36,530 bases of DNA from an uncultured Pelagibacteraceae bacterium. Lineage in GTDB: Bacteria > Pseudomonadota > Alphaproteobacteria > Pelagibacterales > Pelagibacteraceae. The DNA is taken from assembly GCA_902572155.1 (NCBI GenBank), contig CACGET010000002.1:1-36530 (forward strand), written 5' to 3'. The translations under genes were made by a program, and so were the position numbers. How positions within the stretch are numbered: the first letter of the stretch is position 1; each line of letters opens with the position of its first letter. Below, one piece after another: positions 21,902-31,231 of this stretch. Under the pieces are notes generated by a model. It was not told the origin of the DNA. It ran no database searches and worked only from the letters and a program-made list of their open reading frames with translations.

Positions 21902-21921
21902 ATATAATTTTTACTTTTAAT

Positions 21922-22758
21922 CTAACTTTGTTTTGCTACAGTGAATTTAACTTTTTTATCTTTATAATCTCTACCGGAACCAGTAACACTACCATCATCA
22001 TTCCAATTAAGTGTTCCAGCTGCGCCCATATTGTTTGAACAAGCTAATAACCATGTGCCTTTTCCACCATTTTGTAATAAATATGTTCCTTCACAGCTTC
22101 CATCATTGTTAGGTAATTCTAAACTCATAGAGGTTTTTCCATCATCAGATTCCTCATACCCTACAGTTCCAATTATTAATTCTTCGTAGCCATCCCAACT
22201 AATAGCAACAGATCTTTCACCTTTAACTTCTTTTTTCTTTGCAATTTTTTTTTCATTTTTTTTATCATCATTATTAGATTGAGACTTGTATCCACCATCA
22301 TAAAAACCTAATTCTTGAAGAATTTGTAATGTTTTTCCAGCTTTAATATCTTTACGTTTAAGTCGTCTCTTTTTATAAGGTGTACCATTGTCCCAAACAA
22401 TTGTATTTCTACTTGCAAAAAGATAGCATTCTTGACCTGATTTTTTTTTACATGATGATATGGCTTGACCTGTATAATGTCCTGGGGCCACATTATCTTT
22501 ATATCTTGTGGGTGTATTAAACCAAGAATAATAATTTCCATCTGCTGAAATTACAATTAGTTCACCTATCCATGACTCTTTTTGTGACTGAGCATACGCC
22601 CCTTTTTTACCCCCACTAAAATAATATTCTAATAAATTTGCAGTATCAGTGCTTATTTTTAAAGGTCCTTTTCCTTTTTTAAAGCTGCCAGAGACAGATG
22701 CTAGGGATAAATTAAAATTAAAAATAAATATTATTACTAAACAAAATATTTTTTTCAT
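21922..22758 (-). CDS. Secreted protein of unknown function, paralog B of a tandem pair
   Basis: Signal peptide; C-terminal domain (ERSVAISWDGYEELIIG...CEGTYLLQNGGKGTWLLACSNNMGAAGTLNW...KKVKFTVAKQS) shared with the adjacent gene. Confidence 0.8.
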   Translation of the reverse strand: MKKIFCLVIIFIFNFNLSLASVSGSFKKGKGPLKISTDTANLLEYYFSGGKKGAYAQSQKESWIGELIVISADGNYYSWFNTPTRYKDNVAPGHYTGQAISSCKKKSGQECYLFASRNTIVWDNGTPYKKRRLKRKDIKAGKTLQILQELGFYDGGYKSQSNNDDKKNEKKIAKKKEVKGERSVAISWDGYEELIIGTVGYEESDDGKTSMSLELPNNDGSCEGTYLLQNGGKGTWLLACSNNMGAAGTLNWNDDGSVTGSGRDYKDKKVKFTVAKQS

Positions 22759-23550
22759 TTAACTTTGTTTTGAAACGGTGAATTTAACTTTTTTATCATT
22801 ATGATCTCTTCCAGATCCAGTGACTCCTCCATCTCCCCATTTTAAGGTTCCAGCTGCACCCATTTTGTTTGTACAACCTATCTGCCATGTTCCCTTTCCA
22901 TCAGCTTGTAAAGAGTAAGTTCCTTCACATGTGCCATCATAATTTGGTAAAGATAAGTTTAGTGTACCTTTATAATTTTCTTCATCAAAATTTATAACTC
23001 CTGCTATCAAATCAGAGTAACCATCCCAACTTAAAGCAATTGATCTTTTGCCTTTAAGCTCGTATTTTTTTCCTAATATATCTTTTGTTTCATCTTTTTT
23101 ATTATTTTCTGATGAATTTGTTGTACTTTCAATAGTTTCTCCAACAAAACCTAATTCCGTTAGCTTGGCAACTAATTCCTCTTTACTCCATTTGCTACTA
23201 ACTCTAGAAACTTTTCCTCTACCAGGATTAGTTCCATTTTTCCATTTTATCGTTTTTCCTCTTGCAAAAGTTTTACATGCTGTACCTGCTTTAATTTCAC
23301 ATTGTCTTATTTTAACATTATCTCCTCCTGCACGACATGAACCAGTGGGACAGTACCAATACATTGCATAAGACCCATCTGTTGCAACAACAAATGTCTC
23401 TGGGCTTTTTCCACCTTTAATCGTTATATATTGATGAAAATAATCAATTAAAAAATCCTCCATCTTGAACTCTCCTTCACCAATATCTCCAGAATGAGCA
23501 TTAGTTGCTAAGAACAAACTAAGTATTAAAAATTTTAAGACTTTTTTCAT
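22759..23550 (-). CDS. Secreted protein of unknown function, paralog A of a tandem pair
   Basis: Start chosen at MKKVLKFLILSLFLATNAHS (23550), giving a clean signal peptide; same C-terminal domain as neighbour. Confidence 0.8.
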   Translation of the reverse strand: MKKVLKFLILSLFLATNAHSGDIGEGEFKMEDFLIDYFHQYITIKGGKSPETFVVATDGSYAMYWYCPTGSCRAGGDNVKIRQCEIKAGTACKTFARGKTIKWKNGTNPGRGKVSRVSSKWSKEELVAKLTELGFVGETIESTTNSSENNKKDETKDILGKKYELKGKRSIALSWDGYSDLIAGVINFDEENYKGTLNLSLPNYDGTCEGTYSLQADGKGTWQIGCTNKMGAAGTLKWGDGGVTGSGRDHNDKKVKFTVSKQS

Positions 23551-23593
23551 TTTATTTATCCTCACACTTTACACTTTTAATATCAAGATTGTT

Positions 23594-24229
23594 TTACAAA
23601 GGTACAAATATTTTATTTAACGCTGAATTCCATTTATTTTTATTGTCAGCATTAAAGATTAGATTAAGTTCAGTTTCTGCTAAAGACCATTGATCTCTTT
23701 CTAGTTCTCCTTCAAGTTGATTTTCACCCCATCCTGAAATTCCAATTAAAATCAAGTTTTCCTTAGGACCTTTATTTTCTGAAATATCAATTAAAATTTG
23801 TAAATCATTAGTTACTGATAGTGAATTAAAAATCTTAGTACTTTTACTTTTGTATTCATTAGTATGAAGAACAAAAATTCTATTTTCATCTACAGGACCT
23901 CCCCAATATATAGGTAACGTAAGTTTTTCCAGTTTCTTTTTATCAGTCTTTTTAATGTTATTATTATTACTAACTAATGATGATAGTGGATATTCTCCTA
24001 AAAACTTATTAACCGCAAAGCCAAATGCTCCTTTTTCATCATGTTCCAACAAGATTATAACTGATTTATAAAATTTAGAATCTGTATTATCGTTTTGTGC
24101 AACTAATAGATTATCCTTAAAACTCTGAGTATATATACCTTCTTTATAATTTTTTGGTAAATCTGTTGTATTTCCTGCAGTTACAAATATCTGCACAAAT
24201 ATAAATAACGTAATTAATCTTAAAATCAT
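23594..24229 (-). CDS. AlgH/YqgE (UPF0301)-like protein with N-terminal signal sequence
   Basis: FYKSVIILLEHDEKGAFGFAVNKFL, YWGGPVDENRIFVLHT, GISGWGENQLEGELERDQW; preceded by MILRLITLFIFVQIFVTAG. Confidence 0.85.
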   Translation of the reverse strand: MILRLITLFIFVQIFVTAGNTTDLPKNYKEGIYTQSFKDNLLVAQNDNTDSKFYKSVIILLEHDEKGAFGFAVNKFLGEYPLSSLVSNNNNIKKTDKKKLEKLTLPIYWGGPVDENRIFVLHTNEYKSKSTKIFNSLSVTNDLQILIDISENKGPKENLILIGISGWGENQLEGELERDQWSLAETELNLIFNADNKNKWNSALNKIFVPL

Positions 24230-24237
24230 ATGTAAAA

Positions 24238-24990
24238 TTAATTTATCAAATTTTTAAGTTTATTTTTTAATTTATCTTTTAATTTGTCTTTAATTTTTTC
24301 CTTTATTTTATCCTTATTTAAATCTTTAATTTTATCTAATTTGTCAGTTAATTTGCTTGAAATAATTTTGGTTTTTACAACATTAACTATTTTTTTTAGA
24401 ACATCACGTATGACTTTTTTATAATCATTACTATTTTTGGTATTTCCAATATTTTTAAACTTCATATCTTTTAATGAAATTTGATCGCTAATCTTTAATT
24501 CTGGATTATTAACAGATAAATTAATTTTTCTAACATTAAGTTCAGATATATTAAATTGCTTTGAGCTAGTTGACTTACCGCTTCCCTCAATCATTGTTTT
24601 ATCTAAAGATTTAACATTATCATCAACATTCTTGTAATCATTTAAACCTTTGATCTTCAATTTAAAAAAATAATTTAGATTTAAACCATCTATATCAACT
24701 TTATCAATTTTGATAATATTGCTAAATATTGATACTGAATCTAGTTTTACATAAGCATTTTTAATCGAAAATAATTCCTCTGAAAATTTTTTATTATTCA
24801 ATTTAATATCTTTAGCAATTGCTTCACCTTTGAGGTAATTAATCTTTAAATCACCGATCTCAGTATCTCTATCTAAACTATTAGAAATATTACTTTCAAC
24901 TATCTGTTTTATTATTCGATCACCAACAAACTCAGATAAGCAATAGATGGTTATTGTTAAAAAAATTAAAAATAGAATGATTTTTTTCAT
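24238..24990 (-). CDS. AsmA-like membrane-anchored protein with Lys-rich repetitive tail
   Basis: N-terminal TM helix; KINYLKGEAIAKDIKLNN...IKIDKVDIDGLNLNY resembles AsmA-type repeats; tail IKEKIKDKLKDKLKNKLKNLIN. Confidence 0.55.
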   Translation of the reverse strand: MKKIILFLIFLTITIYCLSEFVGDRIIKQIVESNISNSLDRDTEIGDLKINYLKGEAIAKDIKLNNKKFSEELFSIKNAYVKLDSVSIFSNIIKIDKVDIDGLNLNYFFKLKIKGLNDYKNVDDNVKSLDKTMIEGSGKSTSSKQFNISELNVRKINLSVNNPELKISDQISLKDMKFKNIGNTKNSNDYKKVIRDVLKKIVNVVKTKIISSKLTDKLDKIKDLNKDKIKEKIKDKLKDKLKNKLKNLIN

Positions 24991-24992
24991 AA

Positions 24993-25487
24993 TTAAAATT
25001 TAATTATACTCTCAATAATTTTTCCGTTACATCTTGTTCTAATCCGTGCTGTCTCACCTTGATTTCTAAATGTGGCATAAAAAGTATCTCCATCATTTGT
25101 TGGTGTTCCTGTATTTCCCATTAAACTATAACCCCAATGATTATTAGGGCTATAAACATTTTTTAAATAATTTGCTCTATCTATTAATGATCTTTGAACT
25201 AAATCAAATGTTGAGGTATTACAATTATAAATATATTCACTGCCTTGTTTAAAGTTTGAAAACCAGTTTCTAAGAGTAACTTTTTTATTAAGCTTACATA
25301 TTGAATAATTTTCCTTAATACTTTTAACTAAAATTTGGTGATTTTTTTTACACACTTTTTCTTTAGAGGAGGTCATATAATTATTATAACTAATTACACC
25401 TACAGCAGCCAAAACTCCTATAATTGCAACCACAACCAAAAGTTCTATTAAAGTGAATCCCTTTTTTTTTAACAAATAAAAACTCAT
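24993..25487 (-). CDS. Type IV pilin-like / type II secretion pseudopilin-like protein
   Basis: MSFYLLKKKGFTLIELLVVVAIIGVLAAVGVISYNNYM: prepilin peptidase site plus hydrophobic helix. Confidence 0.92.
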   Translation of the reverse strand: MSFYLLKKKGFTLIELLVVVAIIGVLAAVGVISYNNYMTSSKEKVCKKNHQILVKSIKENYSICKLNKKVTLRNWFSNFKQGSEYIYNCNTSTFDLVQRSLIDRANYLKNVYSPNNHWGYSLMGNTGTPTNDGDTFYATFRNQGETARIRTRCNGKIIESIIKF

Positions 25488-25510
25488 AATCTTAAGAAAA
25501 TAAGATTATG
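25485..25510. promoter_or_regulatory. Perfect 10-bp hairpin overlapping the pilin start codon
   Basis: CATAATCTTA-agaaaa-TAAGATTATG; ATG of the pilin gene (25487-25485) lies inside the 3' arm on the minus-strand transcript. Confidence 0.6.
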
Positions 25511-25535
25511 ATAATTCAATAAATTTTAAAAGATT

Positions 25536-27320
25536 TTAAGAGACTAAAGAAGGTTGTTTCTTCATATCTTCTTTATTTATACCAGCAACTTTAACAGGTT
25601 TTTTCATAGCATCTCTTCTAAAAGGTTCACCTAACTCTTGGTTTAAAATTACTTCAATAAATGTTGTAATTCCTTTCTTCTGATCTTCGCATGATTGTTT
25701 GATTGCATTAGTAGTTTCTTCCATGGTTCTGACTGTTACACCTTTTAATCCACAGGCATCAGCCACTTTTGCATAACTCAATTCTGGATCAAGTTCTGTA
25801 CCTACAAAATTATCATCAAACCACAAAGTAGTATTTCTTTTTTCAGCTCCCCATTGATAATTTCTAAAAATTACCATTGATATTGCTGGCCACTCTTCTC
25901 TTGCACATGAACTCATTTCATTCATACTTATTCCAAAAGCACCATCTCCAGCAAATCCTATAACTGGAGTATCTGGACAACCAATTTTTGCTCCAAGTAT
26001 TGATGGAAAACCATAACCACAAGGACCAAATAAACCAGGTGCTAGATATTTTCTTCCTTTTTCAAATGTAGGATATGCATTTCCAATTGCACAATTATTT
26101 CCAATATCACTTGATATAATTACATCTTCGGGCATACCTGCTTGAATTGCTCTCCACGCTTGTCTTGGTGACATTCTATCTATATCTCTTTTTCTTGCTT
26201 CTTTATTCCAAACAGTACCTTCATCATCATCTTCATGATCTAGACTTGATAGTTTTTGTAACCAAGCTGATTTGGTTTGATGAATTAAATCTTTTCTTTT
26301 TTGTCTATCAATATCACCTGCTGTTGGTGAAAGTTGTTCTAATAATTGTTGTGCAACTAATTTTGCATCACCACATATTCCTACAGTAACTTTCTTTGTT
26401 AAACCAATTCTGTCAGAATTCATATCTACTTGAATTATACTTGCATCTTTGGGCCAATAATCCATTCCATATCCTGGTAAAGTTGAAAAAGGGTTTAATC
26501 TTGTACCTAAAGCTAAAACTACATCTGCTTTTTGAATTAATTCCATTCCAGCTTTTGAACCATTGTATCCTAATGGACCTGCAGCTAATGGATGACTTCC
26601 AGGAAAACTGTCATTATGTTGATATCCAGAACATACAGGAGCATCTAATTTTTCAGCAAGTTTCTTACAATCTTCAATAGCGCCACCTATAACAACTCCT
26701 GCACCAGATAAAATTACTGGAAATTTTGCATTTGATAATAAGTCAGCAGCTTTTTTAATTGCATCAACACCACCTGCTTGTCTTTCTAATCTGACTATTG
26801 GAGGTAGATCAATATCAATAACTTGTGTCCAATAATCCCTTGGTACATTTATTTGAGCTGGTGCCGAACCTCTTATAGCTTTTTCAATAACTCTGTTTAA
26901 CACTTCAGCCATTCTTGATGGATCCCTAACTTCTTCTTGGTAACAAACCATATCTTTAAATAAATTCATTTGTTCGACTTCTTGAAAACCACCTTGACCC
27001 ATAGTTTTATTAGCTGCCTGAGGTGTAACTAATAAAAGAGGTGTATGATTCCAGTAAGCTGTTTTAATTGGAGTAACCAATCCAGTTATCCCTGGTCCAT
27101 TTTGGGCTATTACCATAGACATTTTTCCTGTAGCCCTTGTATAACCATCAGCGATAAGTCCACCATTTGTTTCATGAGCAACATCCCAAAAAGTAATTCC
27201 AGCGTCTGGAAAAATATCTGAAATAGGCATAAACGCGGATCCTATAATTCCAAAGGAATGTTCGATACCATGCATTTGTAAGACTTTTACAAACGCTTCC
27301 TCTGTTGTCATTTTTGTCAT
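25536..27320 (-). CDS. xsc: Sulfoacetaldehyde acetyltransferase (ThDP-dependent)
   Basis: MTKMTTEEAFVKVLQMHGIEHSFGIIGSAFMPISDIFPDAGITFWDVAHETNGGLIADGYTRATGKMSMVIAQNGPGITG; start set at 27320 rather than the ORF-track 27455. Confidence 0.93.
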   Translation of the reverse strand: MTKMTTEEAFVKVLQMHGIEHSFGIIGSAFMPISDIFPDAGITFWDVAHETNGGLIADGYTRATGKMSMVIAQNGPGITGLVTPIKTAYWNHTPLLLVTPQAANKTMGQGGFQEVEQMNLFKDMVCYQEEVRDPSRMAEVLNRVIEKAIRGSAPAQINVPRDYWTQVIDIDLPPIVRLERQAGGVDAIKKAADLLSNAKFPVILSGAGVVIGGAIEDCKKLAEKLDAPVCSGYQHNDSFPGSHPLAAGPLGYNGSKAGMELIQKADVVLALGTRLNPFSTLPGYGMDYWPKDASIIQVDMNSDRIGLTKKVTVGICGDAKLVAQQLLEQLSPTAGDIDRQKRKDLIHQTKSAWLQKLSSLDHEDDDEGTVWNKEARKRDIDRMSPRQAWRAIQAGMPEDVIISSDIGNNCAIGNAYPTFEKGRKYLAPGLFGPCGYGFPSILGAKIGCPDTPVIGFAGDGAFGISMNEMSSCAREEWPAISMVIFRNYQWGAEKRNTTLWFDDNFVGTELDPELSYAKVADACGLKGVTVRTMEETTNAIKQSCEDQKKGITTFIEVILNQELGEPFRRDAMKKPVKVAGINKEDMKKQPSLVS

Positions 27321-27366
27321 AATGCTTGATCCTCTATAAAATCTAATATTAAATACTATTATTAAA

Positions 27367-27425
27367 ATTCGTTTGTTAATTTTTGCGATTAATATATAAG
27401 ATTTTGAAAAATTCAAACAAACAAT
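27367..27425. promoter_or_regulatory. Imperfect long inverted repeat in the xsc/suyA divergent intergenic region
   Basis: Left arm ATTCGTTTGTTAATTTTT (27367-27384); right arm AAAAATTCAAACAAACAAT (27407-27425), whose reverse complement is ATTGTTTGTTTGAATTTTT. Confidence 0.5.
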
Positions 27426-27438
27426 TCGACACATAAAT

Positions 27439-27723
27439 ATGGCTACAGATATCATTATTCATGACAAAAAAGACAATGTTGGAGTAGTAGTTATTGAAAA
27501 AATAACTCCTAAGCAGGAATGTGCGTGTTGGATAATGGAAGATGACAGTTCAGCTAACATTCAATCTATGGATGAAATTCCTTTAGGTCACAAAATTGCA
27601 ATGATTGATTTAAATGAGGGCGATACAATCCTTAAATACGGTCATGATATTGGAAAAGTTGTTAAATCAATTAAAAAAGGTGAGCATGTTCATGTTCACA
27701 ATGTAAAAACAAAGAAGTGGTAA
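27439..27723 (+). CDS. suyA: (2R)-sulfolactate sulfo-lyase subunit alpha (UxaA-type SAF domain)
   Basis: 94 aa SAF-like domain ([27 protein letters not shown]) followed by the beta subunit and opposite xsc. Confidence 0.82.
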   Translation: MATDIIIHDKKDNVGVVVIEKITPKQECACWIMEDDSSANIQSMDEIPLGHKIAMIDLNEGDTILKYGHDIGKVVKSIKKGEHVHVHNVKTKKW

Positions 27724-27727
27724 TTAT

Positions 27728-28894
27728 ATGGAAATCCCAAAAAGTTTTTTAGGCTACAAAAGAGAGAATGGAAGAGCAGGAACCAGAAATCATGTAATTA
27801 TTCTTCCAGTTGATGATATTTCAAATGCATGTGCTGAAGCGGTAGCAAATAATATCAAAGGAACAATTGCGCTCCCACACTCATATGGAAGATTGCAATT
27901 TGGTGCTGATTTAGAATTGCACTTTAGAACTATGATAGGAACTGGATGCAACCCAAATGTAGCTGCAGTAGTAGTAATTGGAATTGAGCCTAAATGGACA
28001 AAAAAAATTGTAGATGGAATTGCTAAAACTGGAAAACCAGTAGAAGGATTTCATATAGAACGTACCGGAGATATTGGAACTACAATGAAAGCTTCTAAAA
28101 AAGCTCAAGAATTTGTTATGTGGGCATCTGAAAAACAAAGAGAAGAATGTCCTTTAAGTGATTTATGGATATCAGTTAAGTGTGGAGAGTCAGACACAAC
28201 ATCGGGGTTAGCAGCTAATCCAACAGTTGGAAATTTAATGGATAAACTTGAGCCTCTTGGAGTTCATTTATGTTTTGGTGAAACTTCTGAACTTACAGGT
28301 GCTGAAAATGTTTGTGCAAAAAGAGGTGCAACTCCAGAAGCATCTGAAAAATTTATGAAGACTTGGAATTCTTACAATGATTTTATTTTAAAAGAAGCAA
28401 CAGACGATCTATCAGAAAGTCAACCTACAGCTGGAAATATAGCTGGAGGATTAACTACAATTGAAGAAAAAGCTTTTGGAAACTTTCAAAAAATAGGAAA
28501 TTGTAAATTCATTGATGTCTTAGAACCAGCAGAAGAGCCAACAAAAGGAAAAGGCTTGTACTTTATGGATACTTCCTCAGCGGCAGCGGAATGTGTTACT
28601 TTACAAGCTGCAGCTGGATTTAATATTCATCTTTTTCCAACGGGTCAAGGAAATATAGTTGGAAATCCAATTGAACCAGTTATTAAACTAACAGCTAACC
28701 CTTTGACTGTAAAAGGAATGGGCGAACATATTGATTGTGATGTATCAAAAATACTTACAAGAGAAATGAATATGTCTCAAGCTGGTGATGAATTGATAAA
28801 ATCTACATTAAGGGTAGCCAACGGTAGATTAACTTGCGCTGAAGCTTTAGGTCACAAAGAATTTGTAATGACCAAACTTTATAGAAGTGCTTAA
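27728..28894 (+). CDS. suyB: (2R)-sulfolactate sulfo-lyase subunit beta (UxaA family)
   Basis: [71 protein letters not shown]; neighbourhood supports SuyB over altronate dehydratase. Confidence 0.83.
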   Translation: MEIPKSFLGYKRENGRAGTRNHVIILPVDDISNACAEAVANNIKGTIALPHSYGRLQFGADLELHFRTMIGTGCNPNVAAVVVIGIEPKWTKKIVDGIAKTGKPVEGFHIERTGDIGTTMKASKKAQEFVMWASEKQREECPLSDLWISVKCGESDTTSGLAANPTVGNLMDKLEPLGVHLCFGETSELTGAENVCAKRGATPEASEKFMKTWNSYNDFILKEATDDLSESQPTAGNIAGGLTTIEEKAFGNFQKIGNCKFIDVLEPAEEPTKGKGLYFMDTSSAAAECVTLQAAAGFNIHLFPTGQGNIVGNPIEPVIKLTANPLTVKGMGEHIDCDVSKILTREMNMSQAGDELIKSTLRVANGRLTCAEALGHKEFVMTKLYRSA

Positions 28895-28911
28895 AAAAAT
28901 TTAATATAATC

Positions 28912-29985
28912 ATGAGTTACAAACAATGCCTGGTAGTAGTACCTGGAATTGTTCTTGCATTTGTTCTTTATACAATTTCACAAGGTTTTAATAATATTCT
29001 TGGTATTGAACTTTTAGGTTATGACAAAAGTCCAATTTCAACTGCTATGTTTGCAATTTTATTTGGAATGTTATTGGGAAACATCTTTAAAATAAGAGAG
29101 AGTTTTATTAAAGGTTTAGATTTTACACAATCATATATATTAAAACTTGGAATTATTTGTCTTGGCATACAGCTTAAACCATTTGAATTTTTAGAATTTG
29201 GTGCAATTGCAATCCCTTTAATAGTGATCTGTATAGTAAGTGTTTTATTGGTTATTAAACTTCTCATCAAAAAACTTAAGATACCAACTAGAATGGCTTA
29301 CTTAATATCTATTGGCAGCACAGTGTGTGGAACTACTGCAATCATGGCGACTGCGCCTGTGATAAAAGCAAATAAAAATGAGGTTTCATATGCTATTGCA
29401 AACATTACTTTATTTGGAATTCTGTCGATGTTGATTTATCCGTATTTTGCAAATTTTTATTTTGATGGAAATTCCTTATTTATAGGTCTATTTTTAGGAA
29501 CATCAATTCACGAAACATCACAAGTTGCTGCTGCTGGGCTAATCTATGATCAACAATTCAATAGTCCTGAAACATTAAATATAGCAACAATCACTAAATT
29601 AATAAGAAACACTTTTTTGGTAATTATGATTCCATTATTTGCATTTTTATATAATAGAAACACTGCTAAGGGGCAAAACTACTCAATTATTAAGATTTTT
29701 CCTTATTTTGTTTTAGGTTTTGTGGCAATGATAATTTTTAGAAATTTAGGTGATCAAGCATTTTTTAACTCAAATAATGAAATTTGGCTAAGTACAGTTG
29801 AAAATATTAAATTGTTTTCAAAAATATTTTTAACAATGGCGATGGCTGCTATAGGACTATCAACCAATCTTAATGACATTAAAAAAATGGGCTATAAACC
29901 TTTTATGGTAGGATTCATTGGAATGGCAACAGTTGGTATTATCAGTATTTTAACTATAGAATTTTATATATATTATTTATTTTAA
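28912..29985 (+). CDS. YeiH/UPF0324 family putative sulfate exporter
   Basis: GMLLGNIFKIRESFIKGLDFTQSYILKLGIICLGIQL, GSTVCGTTAIMATAPVIKA, GTSIHETSQVAAAGLIY. Confidence 0.88.
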   Translation: MSYKQCLVVVPGIVLAFVLYTISQGFNNILGIELLGYDKSPISTAMFAILFGMLLGNIFKIRESFIKGLDFTQSYILKLGIICLGIQLKPFEFLEFGAIAIPLIVICIVSVLLVIKLLIKKLKIPTRMAYLISIGSTVCGTTAIMATAPVIKANKNEVSYAIANITLFGILSMLIYPYFANFYFDGNSLFIGLFLGTSIHETSQVAAAGLIYDQQFNSPETLNIATITKLIRNTFLVIMIPLFAFLYNRNTAKGQNYSIIKIFPYFVLGFVAMIIFRNLGDQAFFNSNNEIWLSTVENIKLFSKIFLTMAMAAIGLSTNLNDIKKMGYKPFMVGFIGMATVGIISILTIEFYIYYLF

Positions 29986-31061
29986 GATTTAACAGCCATC
30001 TTTTTTTTAAAATTAGCAACAAAACGTCTTATGAAGGCTGCGGCTACACCTAAAAAAACTGCAAACATAATTGAAAACAAACCATAGAAAAATGGCATCT
30101 CTTCAGAAAATTTTTGAATAAATAATGAGAAAAAATTTAAATCTGCATCAAGAACTTTATCAATTTTTAAATCTGAGTGTTCTGCAAAAAAAGTATCGTA
30201 TGCAATTGCAATACCAACAACTAATAAAAGAATAGCTAATAAAGCTCTAAGTCCACTACTATTTACTTTTTCTCCTAATTTTTGTCCAACTTGAACACCG
30301 ATAATAGATCCAACAACAAGCATAAAAACTAACATTAAATCAATCGATCCATAGTTAAAAGAATGAAGAAATGTGACTATGACGCTGACAAAGATAGTTA
30401 CAAATAAGGAAGTTCCTGGAACTAGTTTTGTTGGCATTTTAATTATATAAATCATAGCAGGCACTAAAATAAAAGCACCACCTATACCCATTATTGCAGC
30501 AATAAAACCTACTACAAAACCAATTATAATTGGAGTAAAAGCACTTTCATATAATTTAGATTTAGGAAATCTCATTCTAAATGGAAGACCATGTATCCAA
30601 TAATGAACGTGCAATTTTTTTTTCTCCATAAGATTTCTTTTTGCTTTATCAATTTCACCAAGACTCTCCACCAACATCAGTGTTCCAATAATTGCTAAAA
30701 TATACATATAAGCTAAAGAGATAACGGTATCAATTTTACCTAAATCTTGAAAATAAGTAAAAGTATAGATACCAATAGAAGTTCCAATTACACCGCCCAC
30801 AACAATCATAAGTCCCATTTTGTAATCAAGAGTATCTTTTAAATAATGTGTTGTGGATCCTGAAACTGATGTGGCTAAAATATTGTTTGCTTCATTTGCA
30901 ACTGCATAAGCAGGAGGAACTCCTAAGAATATTAAAAAAGGTGTCATTAAAAAACCACCTCCAACTCCAAATAATCCAGAGAGAACTCCAACTATTGCAC
31001 TCAACATTAAAATTTCTATGGGATTAACAAATACTTGAGCTATAGGTAAAAATACTTCCAT
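29982..31061 (-). CDS. TauE/SafE (TSUP) family sulfite/sulfonate exporter
   Basis: GVLSGLFGVGGGFLMTPFLIFLGVPPAYAVANEANNI; second repeat GFVVGFIAAIMGIGGAFILVPAMIYIIKMPTKLVPGTSLF. Confidence 0.9.
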   Translation of the reverse strand: MEVFLPIAQVFVNPIEILMLSAIVGVLSGLFGVGGGFLMTPFLIFLGVPPAYAVANEANNILATSVSGSTTHYLKDTLDYKMGLMIVVGGVIGTSIGIYTFTYFQDLGKIDTVISLAYMYILAIIGTLMLVESLGEIDKAKRNLMEKKKLHVHYWIHGLPFRMRFPKSKLYESAFTPIIIGFVVGFIAAIMGIGGAFILVPAMIYIIKMPTKLVPGTSLFVTIFVSVIVTFLHSFNYGSIDLMLVFMLVVGSIIGVQVGQKLGEKVNSSGLRALLAILLLVVGIAIAYDTFFAEHSDLKIDKVLDADLNFFSLFIQKFSEEMPFFYGLFSIMFAVFLGVAAAFIRRFVANFKKKMAVKS

Positions 31062-31089
31062 AATTGATTAAATGCTGTTTAAAAACAAC

Positions 31090-31224
31090 TTAGTTAAAAG
31101 TGATAAAAGTTCCAACTAAAATAACACCCCAATAAGCTAAAAGACTTATACATATTCCAGTTTTAATTAAAGTATTTTTGAAGTTTGATATATTTTTATG
31201 AATTTTTAACTTAGAAAGTAACAT
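31090..31224 (-). CDS. Single-TM mini-protein (44 aa) upstream of TauE, not in the ORF track
   Basis: MLLSKLKIHKNISNFKNTLIKTGICISLLAYWGVILVGTFITFN; one TM helix. Confidence 0.65.
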   Translation of the reverse strand: MLLSKLKIHKNISNFKNTLIKTGICISLLAYWGVILVGTFITFN

Positions 31225-31231
31225 TTATCCC

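Noticed and set aside
26147-26680. 80- and 94-aa ORFs antisense to xsc
   Set aside because: Leu/His-rich shadow translations of a conserved gene.
27321-27455. 45-residue N-terminal extension of Xsc in the ORF track
   Set aside because: Covers the divergent intergenic region and overlaps suyA; the conserved start is MTKMTTEEAF at 27320.
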